From CAWJHE01 sp963842455 (lineage in GTDB: Bacteria; Chloroflexota; Anaerolineae; Anaerolineales; UBA4823): DNA of 64,000 nt. The notes beneath the pieces are model-generated. The model did not search any database. It was not told the origin of the DNA and saw only the letters and a program-made list of their open reading frames with translations. Positions 53,601-61,753 of this stretch are shown in pieces. The stretch lies in assembly GCA_963842455.1 (NCBI GenBank), contig CAWJHE010000009.1:62001-126000 (forward strand). The letters are read 5' to 3'. The position numbers were made by a program, and so were the translations under genes. Position 1 is the first letter of the stretch, and the number at the start of each line of letters is the position of its first letter.

Positions 53601-53686
53601 TAGGTTACACCAACCTGGACCTGGCTTTCGTCGAGACAGTTGTTCCGGATGAATTCATTATACTGCTGCCATTTGTGGTTAAGTAA
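50636..53686 (+). CDS. Secreted subtilisin-like protease 1 with PA domain
   Basis: 1016 aa from ATG 50636 (AAAGGAG 6 bases upstream); an in-frame start at 50591 would spoil the signal peptide. Signal peptide to about residue 30. Inhibitor-I9-like propeptide about 45-160. S8 triad: Asp194 (VIDSGINHAHPS), His261 (DGHGSHTAS) and Ser591 (GTSMASPHGAG). A protease-associated domain is inserted around 435-510 (GKIGMVMRGTCAFEIKINN). Beta-sandwich domains follow from ~670. The protein ends EFIILLPFVVK, a short hydrophobic-basic tail seen in other exported Chloroflexota proteins. Probably extracellular or surface-bound, degrading proteins for nutrition. Confidence 0.88.
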   Translation: MHTQGFKVAPFFVFFLLFSLVFAKQPANANLGEVEIIPGKHSLEVSESGIYIVQLDDASLATYQGSIPGLKATSPEATGARRLDTRSPESQNYLKYLTRKHNELRSNLEKTFNRKVEVIFEYRNALNAMAIRLSYKEALLAFNLPNVKTIYPDKIYQLDTDVGPALIGAPAIWNGETLDDIATKGEGIIIGVIDSGINHAHPSFADIGDDLYDHTNPYDPDTYVGVCATDPAYSEFCNDKLIGAYDLTVPGSGGPEDEDGHGSHTASTAGGNVVDVQIDDGTGGVFDVQISGVAPHANLIAYRVCDDDGGCQGVATIAAVDHAIEDGVHVLNYSISGSDDPWNDPVDIAFLDAFAAGIFVSASAGNDGPDPSTVAKTGPWNAAVAASTHSRIIANPIDVVTEDTNDIDLFDIPGLQGTGLPLTSNFTQSILWGGDVDATNIEGCNAWLANSFAGKIGMVMRGTCAFEIKINNLIAAGAQAALLYNNVGGPPIAMDVATATAIPSMMISLADGEAVVALIGGSKPASATMYAALDFIYYDPWADIMAGFSSRGPSQWELLKPDYTAPGVNILAAVAAVEGDPVQFDFYQGTSMASPHGAGSAALLVDLHPDWSPAAVKSAIALSANQNVLDSDGATPADPFDMGSGRIDLAKAANIGFVLEETTANYIAANPYSGGEPNTLNQPSMVEYTCIGTCTWTRTIQSTLDVSQEWQISFNVPSGVQLDATPMNFTLAAGASQTIEITADLSSGVVDTFYFADVILTPVGNPGITTGHLPVVTKLGASSLPGYMKIETDELSGVVTLDDLQAFYEITDLHTVVSGMIEGTYLDIPLAQDPTNTDPFDDLDQVFVVNFLVPKGAMRLVAEIAESEAPDVDLFLGSGRTPSSDTVLCTSATSVWAEYCNIDFPTQGWYWILVQNWQGSQDQPDSIRAVTAIVGNTDVGNLTVTGPESVTILEPFDLNVNWNEPSLELRDRWYAQFSVGTDTANESNLGYTNLDLAFVETVVPDEFIILLPFVVK

Positions 53687-53708
53687 CCTTGTAAATTTCG
53701 TTTAATCT

Positions 53709-53740
53709 AAGACCTGGCTATTGAAATATAGCCAGGTCTT
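53709..53740. terminator. Bidirectional terminator
   Basis: AAGACCTGGCTAT (53709-53721) and ATAGCCAGGTCTT (53728-53740) form a perfect 13-bp stem with a 6-base loop. It lies between the converging subtilase 1 and DUF4345 genes and carries T-rich or A-rich flanks on both sides, so it can serve both transcripts. Confidence 0.8.
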
Positions 53741-53745
53741 TCCAG

Positions 53746-54087
53746 TTATAAAATTAATACTACACCAAAGATAACTTCAATTACCAGGCTGATCAAATTG
53801 GAATTAGCGTAAGACCGGTCAAACACAATCGAAAACGCTCGAGCCAAGGCTATTCCCAGGTAGGCAATCCCGAGCATCTGGTATGCTGCTTCTCCCAAAA
53901 AGAAAGGCGCTAAACCCAAGGCAATAAACAAACCGCCAAAAATTGAGCGGATTTCTGAAACGCCTCGGGAGCCCTCGGCGCTCAAACCAATAAAAGCATA
54001 GGTGGCTGACGGTTTTACAAGCGCCAACAATCCCGTCATCACAGTTCCCAATGCAGCAATCCATTGCAAAATCATGACAATATCCAT
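53746..54087 (-). CDS. DUF4345-like small membrane protein
   Basis: 113 aa from ATG 54087, which has GGAGG 6 bases upstream; a longer frame to 54150 is rejected. Four predicted membrane helices. GSRGVSEIRSIFGGLFIALGLAPF near 35-58 is the conserved core of DUF4345, followed by a RAFSIVFDRSY turn. Function unknown. It stands alone between two subtilase genes, transcribed against the first, with a palindromic promoter region upstream. Confidence 0.7.
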   Translation of the reverse strand: MDIVMILQWIAALGTVMTGLLALVKPSATYAFIGLSAEGSRGVSEIRSIFGGLFIALGLAPFFLGEAAYQMLGIAYLGIALARAFSIVFDRSYANSNLISLVIEVIFGVVLIL

Positions 54088-54762
54088 TTTTCCTCCAAAT
54101 TTTATTAGGCATTCTTCCATTATACTACACATGTATAATATTTGGATCATTATTGTACATGTTTACTAGACATTTAGAATTGACAAATTAAATCACACAC
54201 CCACTTGTTAAGTTACCGACAACTTGACAAGTTTCCCCAAACCATGTAATATTCTTTGCGTAAGGTTTGTCGATTTAAGTGGGATTAGTAGAAGCGAATG
54301 GCGTTGAAGGACAACTTTGTTGGGCGCGGACGAGATAAAACAAAGAAATTTTTGTAAACATAAAAACTCTGAATTTAATATCTGCTGAAACTTGATAGGC
54401 GCTGATTGCAGACACAAGTAATAAGGTAAGAGTGAAAAATGTTTGTATATGTGAAGTTAAATGATCAACTGTCCATAACAACAAAACCAACCTCTACATC
54501 GCCTTCTGCTTATTACGCAATTCCAAAATTCGAGATACCTGCATGTCTTAATTGGGTTTTCTGATATAGAAGGATACAGGTGGCTTGTTCCGAATACAAT
54601 TGTCGCTTTTTTCTTGCCAATTACCGTTTTTGGGAATTGAAAGCCAAACGGTCTTTATTTATTTAACATCGGTATTTACCCAAAATTAAGGAGTTGCCTA
54701 TTAAAAATTCCAGTGAAACATCAGCCCAACTTTCAAACCATTCATTTTCAAGGAGCATAGTA
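54088..54762. promoter_or_regulatory. Long intergenic region before subtilase 2
   Basis: 675 bases with no supported gene. It contains an inverted repeat ACATGTATAAT/ATTGTACATGT (54129-54162) and a second one CTTGTTAAGTT/AACTTGACAAG (54204-54231, one mismatch). The distal half (54430-54750) is AT-rich with no clear structure and ends in the AAGGAG ribosome site of subtilase 2. The leader may be long. Confidence 0.45.
54129..54162. promoter_or_regulatory. Inverted repeat in the DUF4345 promoter
   Basis: ACATGTATAAT (54129-54139) and ATTGTACATGT (54152-54162) are complementary in 10 of 11 positions. The position about 45 bases before the DUF4345 start, over TATA-rich sequence, fits an operator for a TetR- or MarR-like regulator; no such gene is in the window. 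Confidence 0.45.
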
Positions 54763-57700
54763 ATGAAGAAATTGGCACTAAGATTATTAAGTCTTTTGTT
54801 GTTGGTAAGTTTCATCGCCTCACCAGCGATAGCCCAAACACCCCAAGAAGACATCACCAAATCATCGCCAGCAATACTGGATAAACCAACCCGCCCAGAA
54901 CCGCAGCTGGTGCCTCAGGAAATTCAAGATCTCTTTAAAGATGGAATGAGCATCGAAGAATTTCTGATCAATAATAAAGGCCCTATTCCCAATGCATTGC
55001 TAGATTATGCAGAGACACCAGTAACTGTGATCGTACAACTGGAAGAACCCTCTTTGATTTCGTATATGTCACAGAGGAGTATCCTGGGAGCAAGCCGTTC
55101 TGAATTTAAACAAATCGATTATGTCAGCAGCCTGAGTCAGACTCAAGATCAGGTGATCGATCGAATCGCCGCTGCAGCCTCTGCAAACATAACTGTCATG
55201 GGGCGTTACACCAAAGCGCTGAATGGCTTCATGGCGCAAGTGGCTGCAAAGGATATCAATACCATCCGCGCACTGGATGGCGTGAAATCTGTTACGCGGG
55301 CTCCCAAACATGAAATCAACCTGGCCAAAAGCGTACCGCTGACCAAAAGCGACCTGGTTTGGACATTAGGAGAAACCGGCTATACTGGCAAGGACATTAC
55401 CATTGCCGTGATCGACACCGGCATTGATTATACCCACGCCATGTTTGGTACCCTTGGCGACTCCAATGCATATGCCTCGAATGACCCAGCTGTCGTCGAG
55501 GCAGGTACTTTTCCGACCCCGAAAGTCATCGGCGGTTGGGACTTTGCCGGCACCGATTATGATGCGGACGCAAATCCAATCCCGGTGCCCGACCCCGATC
55601 CCCTGGATGAAAACGGGCACGGTACGCATGTTGCTTCCACTGCAGCAGGTGTAGACGCTGGCTTTGGGAAGGGTGTTGCACCAGATGCCTATCTGTATGC
55701 GCTGAAAGTATTCGGCGCTGACGGCTCCACCAACTTGGTCGCAGATGCAATCGAATGGGCGATGGATCCCGATGGCGACGGCTATATCGATGACCATGTG
55801 GATGTGATCAATATGTCGCTGGGTTCATCCTTCGGCCCCGCCGATGTAAACGATCCTGAATACATCGCCGTTGAAGCAGCCAATACCGTTGGAGTCTTTG
55901 TTGTCGCATCGGCGGGAAATGCAGGCAACGAAAGCTATATCACTGGATCACCAGGTAACACAGATTCCGCTCTGGCGGTGGCTGCTTCCACAACCGGTTT
56001 CGAAACCCTGCCATTTATTGTTTATGAGGATGATGGCGAAAAAATCATCCCTTACACCCCCTCTTACAACCCATTTACAACCACCATCACTGCCGAACTC
56101 GTGGATGTGGATAGCATCGACGGCACTGGCACCGGCACGTTATGCGCTACAGCAGGCGTCGGCGATTTGACGGGAAAAATCGCCCTGATCTCTCGTGGCA
56201 CCTGTAGCTTCTATATCAAAGTCAACAATGCAGAGGCTTTAGGTGCGGTTGCAGCGATCGTTTATAACAACACAACTGGAACCATATCCATGAACACCAC
56301 TGGCTCGACGCTGCCAGCCGGTTCCCTCCTCCAGTCCGATGGGTTGCTGCTGAAAGGTCTCGCTCCGTTGCAGGTCTCGGTTGGCCCCGACTGGAAAGTT
56401 CAGACCTTCGTCTCCGCCGTACATGTCGATACGATTGCAACATTCTCATCTCGTGGCCCGCGCGGTTTCGATTCAATGTTGAAACCAGAGATCACTGCAC
56501 CGGGTGTAGCCATCTTTGCGGCCAATATGGGTAGTGGCAACCAGGGTGTAAGCTATAGCGGCACATCCATGGCAGCCCCGCATATTGCTGGTGTGGCCGC
56601 GCTGATGAAGCAAGCTCACCCCAACTGGAGTAATGAACAAATCAAAGCAGCCTTGATGAATACTGCTGTAGACCTGGCCGATGTCGCCAGCGCAGAAGTA
56701 CCCCGACAGGGCGCCGGACGTGTGGATGCCCTGGCTGCAGTCATGACCCCCGTCACAGCTGTCGGCGACCCCAAATTTGTCTCACTCAACTGGGGTGTGG
56801 TCGAAATAGGTCCGGTGGGCGCCTTCCAGGATGTAAAAACTGTCACTTTGCGTAATTACAGTGCAGAAGATATTACCTTAAATGTTGCTGCGATGTTTAC
56901 ATCCGTTGCAGATGGCGCCACATTGACGCCAAATGTAACTGAGGTGACCGTACCCGCCTACCAAACAGCCCCGGTGGAATTTACGCTAGACCTGGATGCA
57001 ACCCAGTTACCCATCGATTTTGAATCGATGGAAGAATACTACGGATATGTAACCTTTTCCGGTGATGACGCCAATCTACGGCTGCCATTTTATTTTGTGC
57101 CACGCCCATACACCACAATCACCGAAGTGGATGCGGTTACGTCCATAGATTTTGACAATGTTGGCTATGTGGATCTGAATCAATCAGGCCCAGTTGCCTC
57201 ATCTCTCTGGGCTTATCCGGTATTCATGCAATCGGATAACGATCCGGGCGTGATGGATGCTGGCGACATACGCTATGTCGGCCTGGATTATGGATGGAAT
57301 GATCCGACCTATGGTGATATCGTTGTACCAGCTTTTGCCATGTGGGGCGACGCACACGCCAACCAGCCATTCTGGGGTGAGATCGATATGCATATCTTCG
57401 CACATGAAAGCGGCGATCCCTATGTGGTTGATTTCAACTACAACTATGGTTGGTACCAGGGCTTAACCAGCAACAATATCTGGTTGGTCATGCAGGTGGA
57501 TTATGTGGCTGGTGCGATTTTCTTAGGCAGCCCATACACCATCTTTGCAGATTTCAACTCCGGCTTCCAGGAGTGGTATTTGCCGGCAAGCTGGCAATAC
57601 ATAACCGATACCTTTGAGTATGAAGTGGTCAGTTATGACTGGTACGGCGTCAGCGATTATGCAGGCTGGGCAAACTTTGACCTCACCCAGCTACCCATGA

Positions 57701-57936
57701 TGTGGGCTGCTTTGGATCCAACCTGGACAAACCCGCTTTATGATCCGCTAAATGAAGCCTTCTCGCTATGGTTTGCGGTTGACAGCCCCAGTGGTTATCT
57801 ATATAGCAAGCCAGAAGGGGTTATGTTAGTGGATTACTTTGGAAAACCTGGTGTTGGACAGGCTTACTTCTGGGAGGTGGACGTAGACCATCCGGCTTAC
57901 TACTTCCCGCTTGTGACCCTGCCTGGCGTTGAGTAG
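54763..57936 (+). CDS. Secreted subtilisin-like protease 2 with PA domain
   Basis: 1057 aa from ATG 54763 (AAGGAG 7 bases upstream). Signal peptide to about residue 24 (SPAIAQ). Propeptide region 80-185. S8 triad: Asp218 (VIDTGIDYTHAMFG), His286 (NGHGTHVAS) and Ser602 (GTSMAAPHIAG). PA domain about 465-535 (GKIALISRGTCSFYIKVNN) with the LLKPEITAPG stretch before the Ser. A Fn3-like domain follows (~670-780), then an aromatic-rich C-terminal region (YDWYGVSDYAGW...). The end, YYFPLVTLPGVE, only loosely resembles the tail of subtilase 1. Same architecture as subtilase 1 but clearly a separate lineage. Likely cell-surface or extracellular. Confidence 0.88.
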   Translation: MKKLALRLLSLLLLVSFIASPAIAQTPQEDITKSSPAILDKPTRPEPQLVPQEIQDLFKDGMSIEEFLINNKGPIPNALLDYAETPVTVIVQLEEPSLISYMSQRSILGASRSEFKQIDYVSSLSQTQDQVIDRIAAAASANITVMGRYTKALNGFMAQVAAKDINTIRALDGVKSVTRAPKHEINLAKSVPLTKSDLVWTLGETGYTGKDITIAVIDTGIDYTHAMFGTLGDSNAYASNDPAVVEAGTFPTPKVIGGWDFAGTDYDADANPIPVPDPDPLDENGHGTHVASTAAGVDAGFGKGVAPDAYLYALKVFGADGSTNLVADAIEWAMDPDGDGYIDDHVDVINMSLGSSFGPADVNDPEYIAVEAANTVGVFVVASAGNAGNESYITGSPGNTDSALAVAASTTGFETLPFIVYEDDGEKIIPYTPSYNPFTTTITAELVDVDSIDGTGTGTLCATAGVGDLTGKIALISRGTCSFYIKVNNAEALGAVAAIVYNNTTGTISMNTTGSTLPAGSLLQSDGLLLKGLAPLQVSVGPDWKVQTFVSAVHVDTIATFSSRGPRGFDSMLKPEITAPGVAIFAANMGSGNQGVSYSGTSMAAPHIAGVAALMKQAHPNWSNEQIKAALMNTAVDLADVASAEVPRQGAGRVDALAAVMTPVTAVGDPKFVSLNWGVVEIGPVGAFQDVKTVTLRNYSAEDITLNVAAMFTSVADGATLTPNVTEVTVPAYQTAPVEFTLDLDATQLPIDFESMEEYYGYVTFSGDDANLRLPFYFVPRPYTTITEVDAVTSIDFDNVGYVDLNQSGPVASSLWAYPVFMQSDNDPGVMDAGDIRYVGLDYGWNDPTYGDIVVPAFAMWGDAHANQPFWGEIDMHIFAHESGDPYVVDFNYNYGWYQGLTSNNIWLVMQVDYVAGAIFLGSPYTIFADFNSGFQEWYLPASWQYITDTFEYEVVSYDWYGVSDYAGWANFDLTQLPMMWAALDPTWTNPLYDPLNEAFSLWFAVDSPSGYLYSKPEGVMLVDYFGKPGVGQAYFWEVDVDHPAYYFPLVTLPGVE

Positions 57937-58057
57937 CGCTTCACATACAAGAGCAGCAGGGCTCACATGGGAACCGGGCACAACAGCCAGTAATCCATGA
58001 GAAAAGCGAAGGGGTTTCTATCTAAACTTACTTCTCCTTTGTCCTGACGTTCAAAAG

Positions 58058-58085
58058 CTGACCTGGCAAAATGCTGCCAGGTCAG
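58058..58085 (+). terminator. Rho-independent terminator of subtilase 2
   Basis: CTGACCTGGCA (58058-58068) and TGCCAGGTCAG (58075-58085) form a perfect 11-bp stem with a 6-base loop, followed directly by TTTCGTTTTC. It lies 120 bases after the subtilase 2 stop. Confidence 0.85.
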
Positions 58086-58223
58086 TTTCGTTTTCAATTA
58101 ACTTACAGAAATCAAATGACTATCTGGTAAAATGCAGAGCGGCTAAACCATAATTTAATGGCAAGCCAGATATCTGTTTTCTCTTCCAGTTAAAGATTGA
58201 GACGCCAGCACAAATCAATCCCC

Positions 58224-58973
58224 ATGAAAAATCCTCCTCTCTTGACACCGTTACTGCTTCTCTTCATGCTGGCTATGATCCTGGCTAACCTGGGCGGCAG
58301 TATGTATGGACCACTGGAAGCCCTGTATCTAAAAGAGTTAGGTGCCGGGATCGGTCAAATAGGCCTGTTCTATACGCTTTCACAGATCATTCCTCTCTTA
58401 CTTCAGATTCTGGGTGGCTGGATTTCCGATTCATTGGGTCGTTTAAGAGCCATCGCCATCGGCAGCGTGATAGGAATTTTGGTTTATATCCCACTAATCC
58501 TGGCAACAACCTGGGAATGGGTTTTAATTGCCTCTGCCTTGAGTGCGGTGACTCGCTCCCTGGTTGGACCTAGTTTCGATGCGTTTATCGCTGACCAATC
58601 GGCTCCTTCGCAGCGTGCTCGTCTTTTTGGCATTACCCAAACCTTATTTGGCATCGTTTCAGTCGTCGGACCACTTGTTAGGCGGGTACCTGGTAGAAGC
58701 CATCAATTTCAAGGGCATGCTCGTCATAGCCGCCATTTTTTACATCGCCGCCACGATCATACGAGTGGGGATGGCGCGCCGGGCATCGAAAGATTTGGAA
58801 GCCAATCAAACGCGCCTCACATTACAAGGATTGAAGAAGAATTTAGGCGCCATGCTGAGCTTAATCATTGCGGGCGGCTTATTCACCTGGATCTTAATCA
58901 CAGATGGGGTGCGCGATATCTTCTTCAACATGTCATTTACCTTTTTATCCGTTTACATGCAAGATATCGCTAG
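58224..58973 (+). CDS. MFS transporter, N-terminal part (frameshifted)
   Basis: First half of a major-facilitator transporter: helices from PLLLLFMLAMILANLGGSMYGPLEALYL onward, the GWISDSLGRLRAIAIGS loop between helices 2 and 3 and the ARLFGITQTLFGIVSVVGPL helix. It leaves frame after GPL at the TT of 58675-58676; residues beyond are out of frame. Dropping one T gives VVGPLLGGYLVEAINFKGM. The start at 58224 is the first ATG; a TTG at 58197 is possible and neither has a clear ribosome site. Confidence 0.68.
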   Translation: MKNPPLLTPLLLLFMLAMILANLGGSMYGPLEALYLKELGAGIGQIGLFYTLSQIIPLLLQILGGWISDSLGRLRAIAIGSVIGILVYIPLILATTWEWVLIASALSAVTRSLVGPSFDAFIADQSAPSQRARLFGITQTLFGIVSVVGPLVRRVPGRSHQFQGHARHSRHFLHRRHDHTSGDGAPGIERFGSQSNAPHITRIEEEFRRHAELNHCGRLIHLDLNHRWGARYLLQHVIYLFIRLHARYR

Positions 58974-59481
58974 GCTGAGCATTGGTCAAATTGGCTTGAT
59001 GAATAGCATCTTTGGCGTCGCAATGATGGTGGTGATGATCCCAGCAGGCTGGCTGGCGGATAAAGCCGGAGAGCGTGTGAACATTGCAATCTCCTTCCTT
59101 TTCCTATCTGCATCCATTGGCATGATCGCAATTTTTCCACCCGGCAGTCCAGCATGGATGTACGGGGTCGGATGGACCATTGCCGGGATCGGTGTGGGGT
59201 TGGCGACCCCAGCTTACCAATCCTTGATCAGCAAAGCAGTCCCCAAACGTTTACGCGGCGTAGCGTTCGGTTTGTTCAGCACCAGCCTGGGCTTGGTTTC
59301 CTTGCCGGCTCCCATGATCGGTGGTTATTTATGGGAAAATTTCAGCCCACAATTCCCATTTATTCTCACTGCAGTTGCTTCATTGTTCAGCATTATTCCA
59401 GTTTGGTTAAAATTCAAGGTCGAACAACCCATCGAAGATGAGCTTGCGCAGACACCAGAGGATCAATCAACTCAAAACTGA
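58564..59481 (+). CDS. MFS transporter, C-terminal part (frameshifted)
   Basis: Genuine from about 58677: LLGGYLVEAINFKGMLVIAAIFYIAATIIRV, a cytoplasmic central loop, then helices 7-12 with AGWLADKAGERVNIAISFLF and VPKRLRGVAFGLFSTSLGLVSLPAPMIGGYLWE. Combined with 58224-58676 this is a normal 12-helix transporter of about 418 residues. Substrate unknown; multidrug or sugar export are both possible. The gene precedes an aminotransferase by 91 bases. Confidence 0.68.
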   Translation: MDLVSMRLSLTNRLLRSVLVFLALPKPYLASFQSSDHLLGGYLVEAINFKGMLVIAAIFYIAATIIRVGMARRASKDLEANQTRLTLQGLKKNLGAMLSLIIAGGLFTWILITDGVRDIFFNMSFTFLSVYMQDIARLSIGQIGLMNSIFGVAMMVVMIPAGWLADKAGERVNIAISFLFLSASIGMIAIFPPGSPAWMYGVGWTIAGIGVGLATPAYQSLISKAVPKRLRGVAFGLFSTSLGLVSLPAPMIGGYLWENFSPQFPFILTAVASLFSIIPVWLKFKVEQPIEDELAQTPEDQSTQN

Positions 59482-59572
59482 TGTGGGCTGATAAAATTCC
59501 ACCAACCAACAACGAAATCGTCCAAAGAAAATCTCTCACTGAGAAGATTATCTAGACTGAGGACACAGACTG

Positions 59573-60721
59573 ATGGCATCAACTCAAAACTTAAAAACCA
59601 CCCAAGGAGCTGATGATCCCCATATCATCGATCTGGGCATTGGTCACCCCCAGAATAAATTTCTCCCCATAGAAATCATCCAGAAGGCGGCCCAGGCGCG
59701 CTTTAACGCCGGTGATCCTTATTTTCTTCAATATGGTCCACGTCAGGGTGATGGTTATCTACGGTTGGCGTTAGCAAATTTTCTCGGCAGACAATATCGA
59801 TTGCCCGTCAACACCAATCACCTATTCATTACCAACGGTGCATCCATGGGTTTAGCCTTAGCCTGCTCACTCTTTTCCAAACCAGGAGATACCATTCTGG
59901 TAGAGGAGCCTACTTACTTCCTGGCATTGAAAATATTTAATGATTGCCGCCTTAAGCCAGTAAGCATTCCTGTTGACCAGAACGGAATGGATTTGGATGT
60001 ATTGGAGCTAACGTTGAAACAACATCGCCCCAGCCTGCTGTATACCATCCCGACCTTTCAGAACCCGAGCGGCGTCACCCTATCTGAAGAAAAGCGCATT
60101 CGTCTGGTTGAGCTCAGCAAGGAATACAACTTTATCATCATCGCCGATGAGGTCTATCACTTCCTGAATTACAGCGTCGCATCCCCTAAACCTTTAGCTT
60201 CATGGGTAAATCATGGCAATGTAATTTCATTAGGATCGTTTTCGAAAATCCTGGCGCCAGGTTTGCGCACTGGATGGATTCACACCAACGAAAAATATAT
60301 TCACACCTTGAAAGAAAGTGGCTTGTTAGACTCTGGCGGCGGTATGAACCCTTTCACCTCTGCTATTCTTCGGGACGTCATCGAGAATGGCGATCTAGAG
60401 GCTAATATTCAGAATTTACGCCGCTCCTACGCTGCTCGTCTTCAAGCTTTGGATAGGTCTTTGCGCCAATACTTGCCATCAGCAAGCTACCAAATCCCCC
60501 AAGGCGGCTATTTTTTCTGGGTTCGATTGCCAGGCATATCCAATTCGGGAGATTTCCTGGCCAGGGCAAGGTCTCAATACCAGGTTTTGTACAACCCGGG
60601 AAGCAAATTTTCCAGCAACTCTGGCTTAAGTGACTACATTCGCCTGTGTTTTGCCTATTATGAAGAACCAGACCTGGAGGAAGGGGTCAGGCGTTTACAA
60701 GAGGTTTTTTCTATAAAGTAA
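59573..60721 (+). CDS. PLP-dependent class I/II aminotransferase
   Basis: 382 aa fold-type I PLP enzyme. Motifs: FITNGASMGLALACSLFSKPGD near 83, YTIPTFQNPSGVTLSEEKR near 155, IIADEVYHFLNY near 185 with the cofactor Asp/Tyr, and PLP-lysine in LGSFSKILAPGLRTGWIH near 215-230. It resembles the catalytic domain of MocR/2-aminoadipate aminotransferases but has no DNA-binding domain. Its last 11 bases overlap the end of the converging cyclodeaminase-like gene. Likely amino-acid transamination; substrate unknown. Confidence 0.85.
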   Translation: MASTQNLKTTQGADDPHIIDLGIGHPQNKFLPIEIIQKAAQARFNAGDPYFLQYGPRQGDGYLRLALANFLGRQYRLPVNTNHLFITNGASMGLALACSLFSKPGDTILVEEPTYFLALKIFNDCRLKPVSIPVDQNGMDLDVLELTLKQHRPSLLYTIPTFQNPSGVTLSEEKRIRLVELSKEYNFIIIADEVYHFLNYSVASPKPLASWVNHGNVISLGSFSKILAPGLRTGWIHTNEKYIHTLKESGLLDSGGGMNPFTSAILRDVIENGDLEANIQNLRRSYAARLQALDRSLRQYLPSASYQIPQGGYFFWVRLPGISNSGDFLARARSQYQVLYNPGSKFSSNSGLSDYIRLCFAYYEEPDLEEGVRRLQEVFSIK

Positions 60722-61469
60722 GCCAGACGCCTAAACCTCGATCCCGAGCCCGCCGATATACCTCAGGAGCTATTGCCATATCATCCATAGCCAGTCCCAG
60801 GTTCATTGCCAGAGCGCGTTGATCTGGATTCTGCCGTCCAGGTCTGCATCCCGCCACCAAATCGCCCAACTCAACATTTGGGTCAGGCATTTGGTCAAAA
60901 TAACCAATCTGGCGGTGATAGAGAAACTGGGTCAGGTCATCGGTTGCCAGGATATCCATTTGCGCCAAGGCAGCACTGCTCCAATACGAATCGTAATCCA
61001 CAGCTGAGGCAAAGCCACCGGGTTGAAGCCAATCTATTTGGATCGTTGGTTTTGGTTTTTTCAAAATAGGACCAGATGTCACAACAATATCGCTATCGAC
61101 AACCGCTTGCTGAGCATCAGAAACGCCAACAAATTCGAAATCGTATTGATTTTGCATATCCAGAATAAATTGAGCCTGGGCTTGCGAATTTGTATCATAA
61201 GCAAAGACCTTGCGGAGGGGGAAGATGCACGCCAGGGCGCTCAAATTCGTCCTCCCCTGGACCCCGCACGCCAGTATCCCAACCACATCGCTATCCGGGC
61301 GGCCAGGTATTTCGCTGCAATTGCTGTCTTCGCGCCGGTGCGTTGGGCAGTAATCCAGGTGCAATCCATCACGGCGTAAGGCAAACCCGTCTCCACATCG
61401 TTCAAGATCAATAAGCCGGTGATATAGGGTAAGCCGCGTTGCACATTTTCCGGAAAACCAGAGATCCAT
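60711..61469 (-). CDS. Ornithine cyclodeaminase/mu-crystallin-like protein, C-terminal part (frameshifted)
   Basis: Genuine from about 61295 to 60711. NAD-binding DSDVVGILACGVQGRTNLSAL near the start, VFAYDTNSQAQAQFIL, DSDIVVTSGPILKKP, and the closing AIAPEVYRRARDRGLGVWL. The upstream part is in another frame. Restoring one C at plus-strand 61294-61296 gives AAKYLAARDSDVVGIL. The family includes ornithine cyclodeaminase, alanine dehydrogenase and ketimine reductases; which one is not clear. Confidence 0.68.
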   Translation of the reverse strand: MDLWFSGKCATRLTLYHRLIDLERCGDGFALRRDGLHLDYCPTHRREDSNCSEIPGRPDSDVVGILACGVQGRTNLSALACIFPLRKVFAYDTNSQAQAQFILDMQNQYDFEFVGVSDAQQAVVDSDIVVTSGPILKKPKPTIQIDWLQPGGFASAVDYDSYWSSAALAQMDILATDDLTQFLYHRQIGYFDQMPDPNVELGDLVAGCRPGRQNPDQRALAMNLGLAMDDMAIAPEVYRRARDRGLGVWLTL

Positions 61470-61687
61470 TTGATCCCAGCTGAAGCTAAAGATGGTATAT
61501 ACGCCGGCATCGCTGTAATAAATGAATCGGTCTTAGGGTAAATGGAAGGCTTAGCCGGAACCTGAACTTTATCCTGGCTTTTTTCCAGGTACGCCTTCTC
61601 CAGCAGTTCGATAACAGCAGGCATTCCTAAGCCAACCGACTCGACATCCTCCCTTGAAAGGTATAGCAGTTGTTTTCCCGCCATCAT
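61241..61687 (-). CDS. Ornithine cyclodeaminase/mu-crystallin-like protein, N-terminal part (frameshifted)
   Basis: First ~130 residues of the cyclodeaminase-like enzyme. LYLSREDVESVGLGMPAVIELLEKAY is the typical N-terminus, then QVPAKPSIYPKTDSFITAMPAYI, SAGIKWISGFPENVQRGLPYITGLLILNDVETGLPYAVMD and RTGAKTAIAAKYLA. It breaks near 61295. Third or later gene of the minus-strand operon with the pentapeptide-repeat protein, amidohydrolase and permease encoded upstream (66 bases after the pentapeptide gene... on the minus strand it follows that gene's stop). Confidence 0.68.
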   Translation of the reverse strand: MMAGKQLLYLSREDVESVGLGMPAVIELLEKAYLEKSQDKVQVPAKPSIYPKTDSFITAMPAYIPSLASAGIKWISGFPENVQRGLPYITGLLILNDVETGLPYAVMDCTWITAQRTGAKTAIAAKYLAARIAMWLGYWRAGSRGGRI

Positions 61688-61753
61688 AACTCTCCTAACA
61701 AATAGTACACAATGGATGAATCTCTATCAAATAGAGCAAATCTTGCACAGGGT

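Noticed and set aside
54232..54760. Small genes in the gap before subtilase 2
   Set aside because: Short frames on both strands have no ribosome site and no recognisable sequence; the region is AT-rich and looks like a leader.
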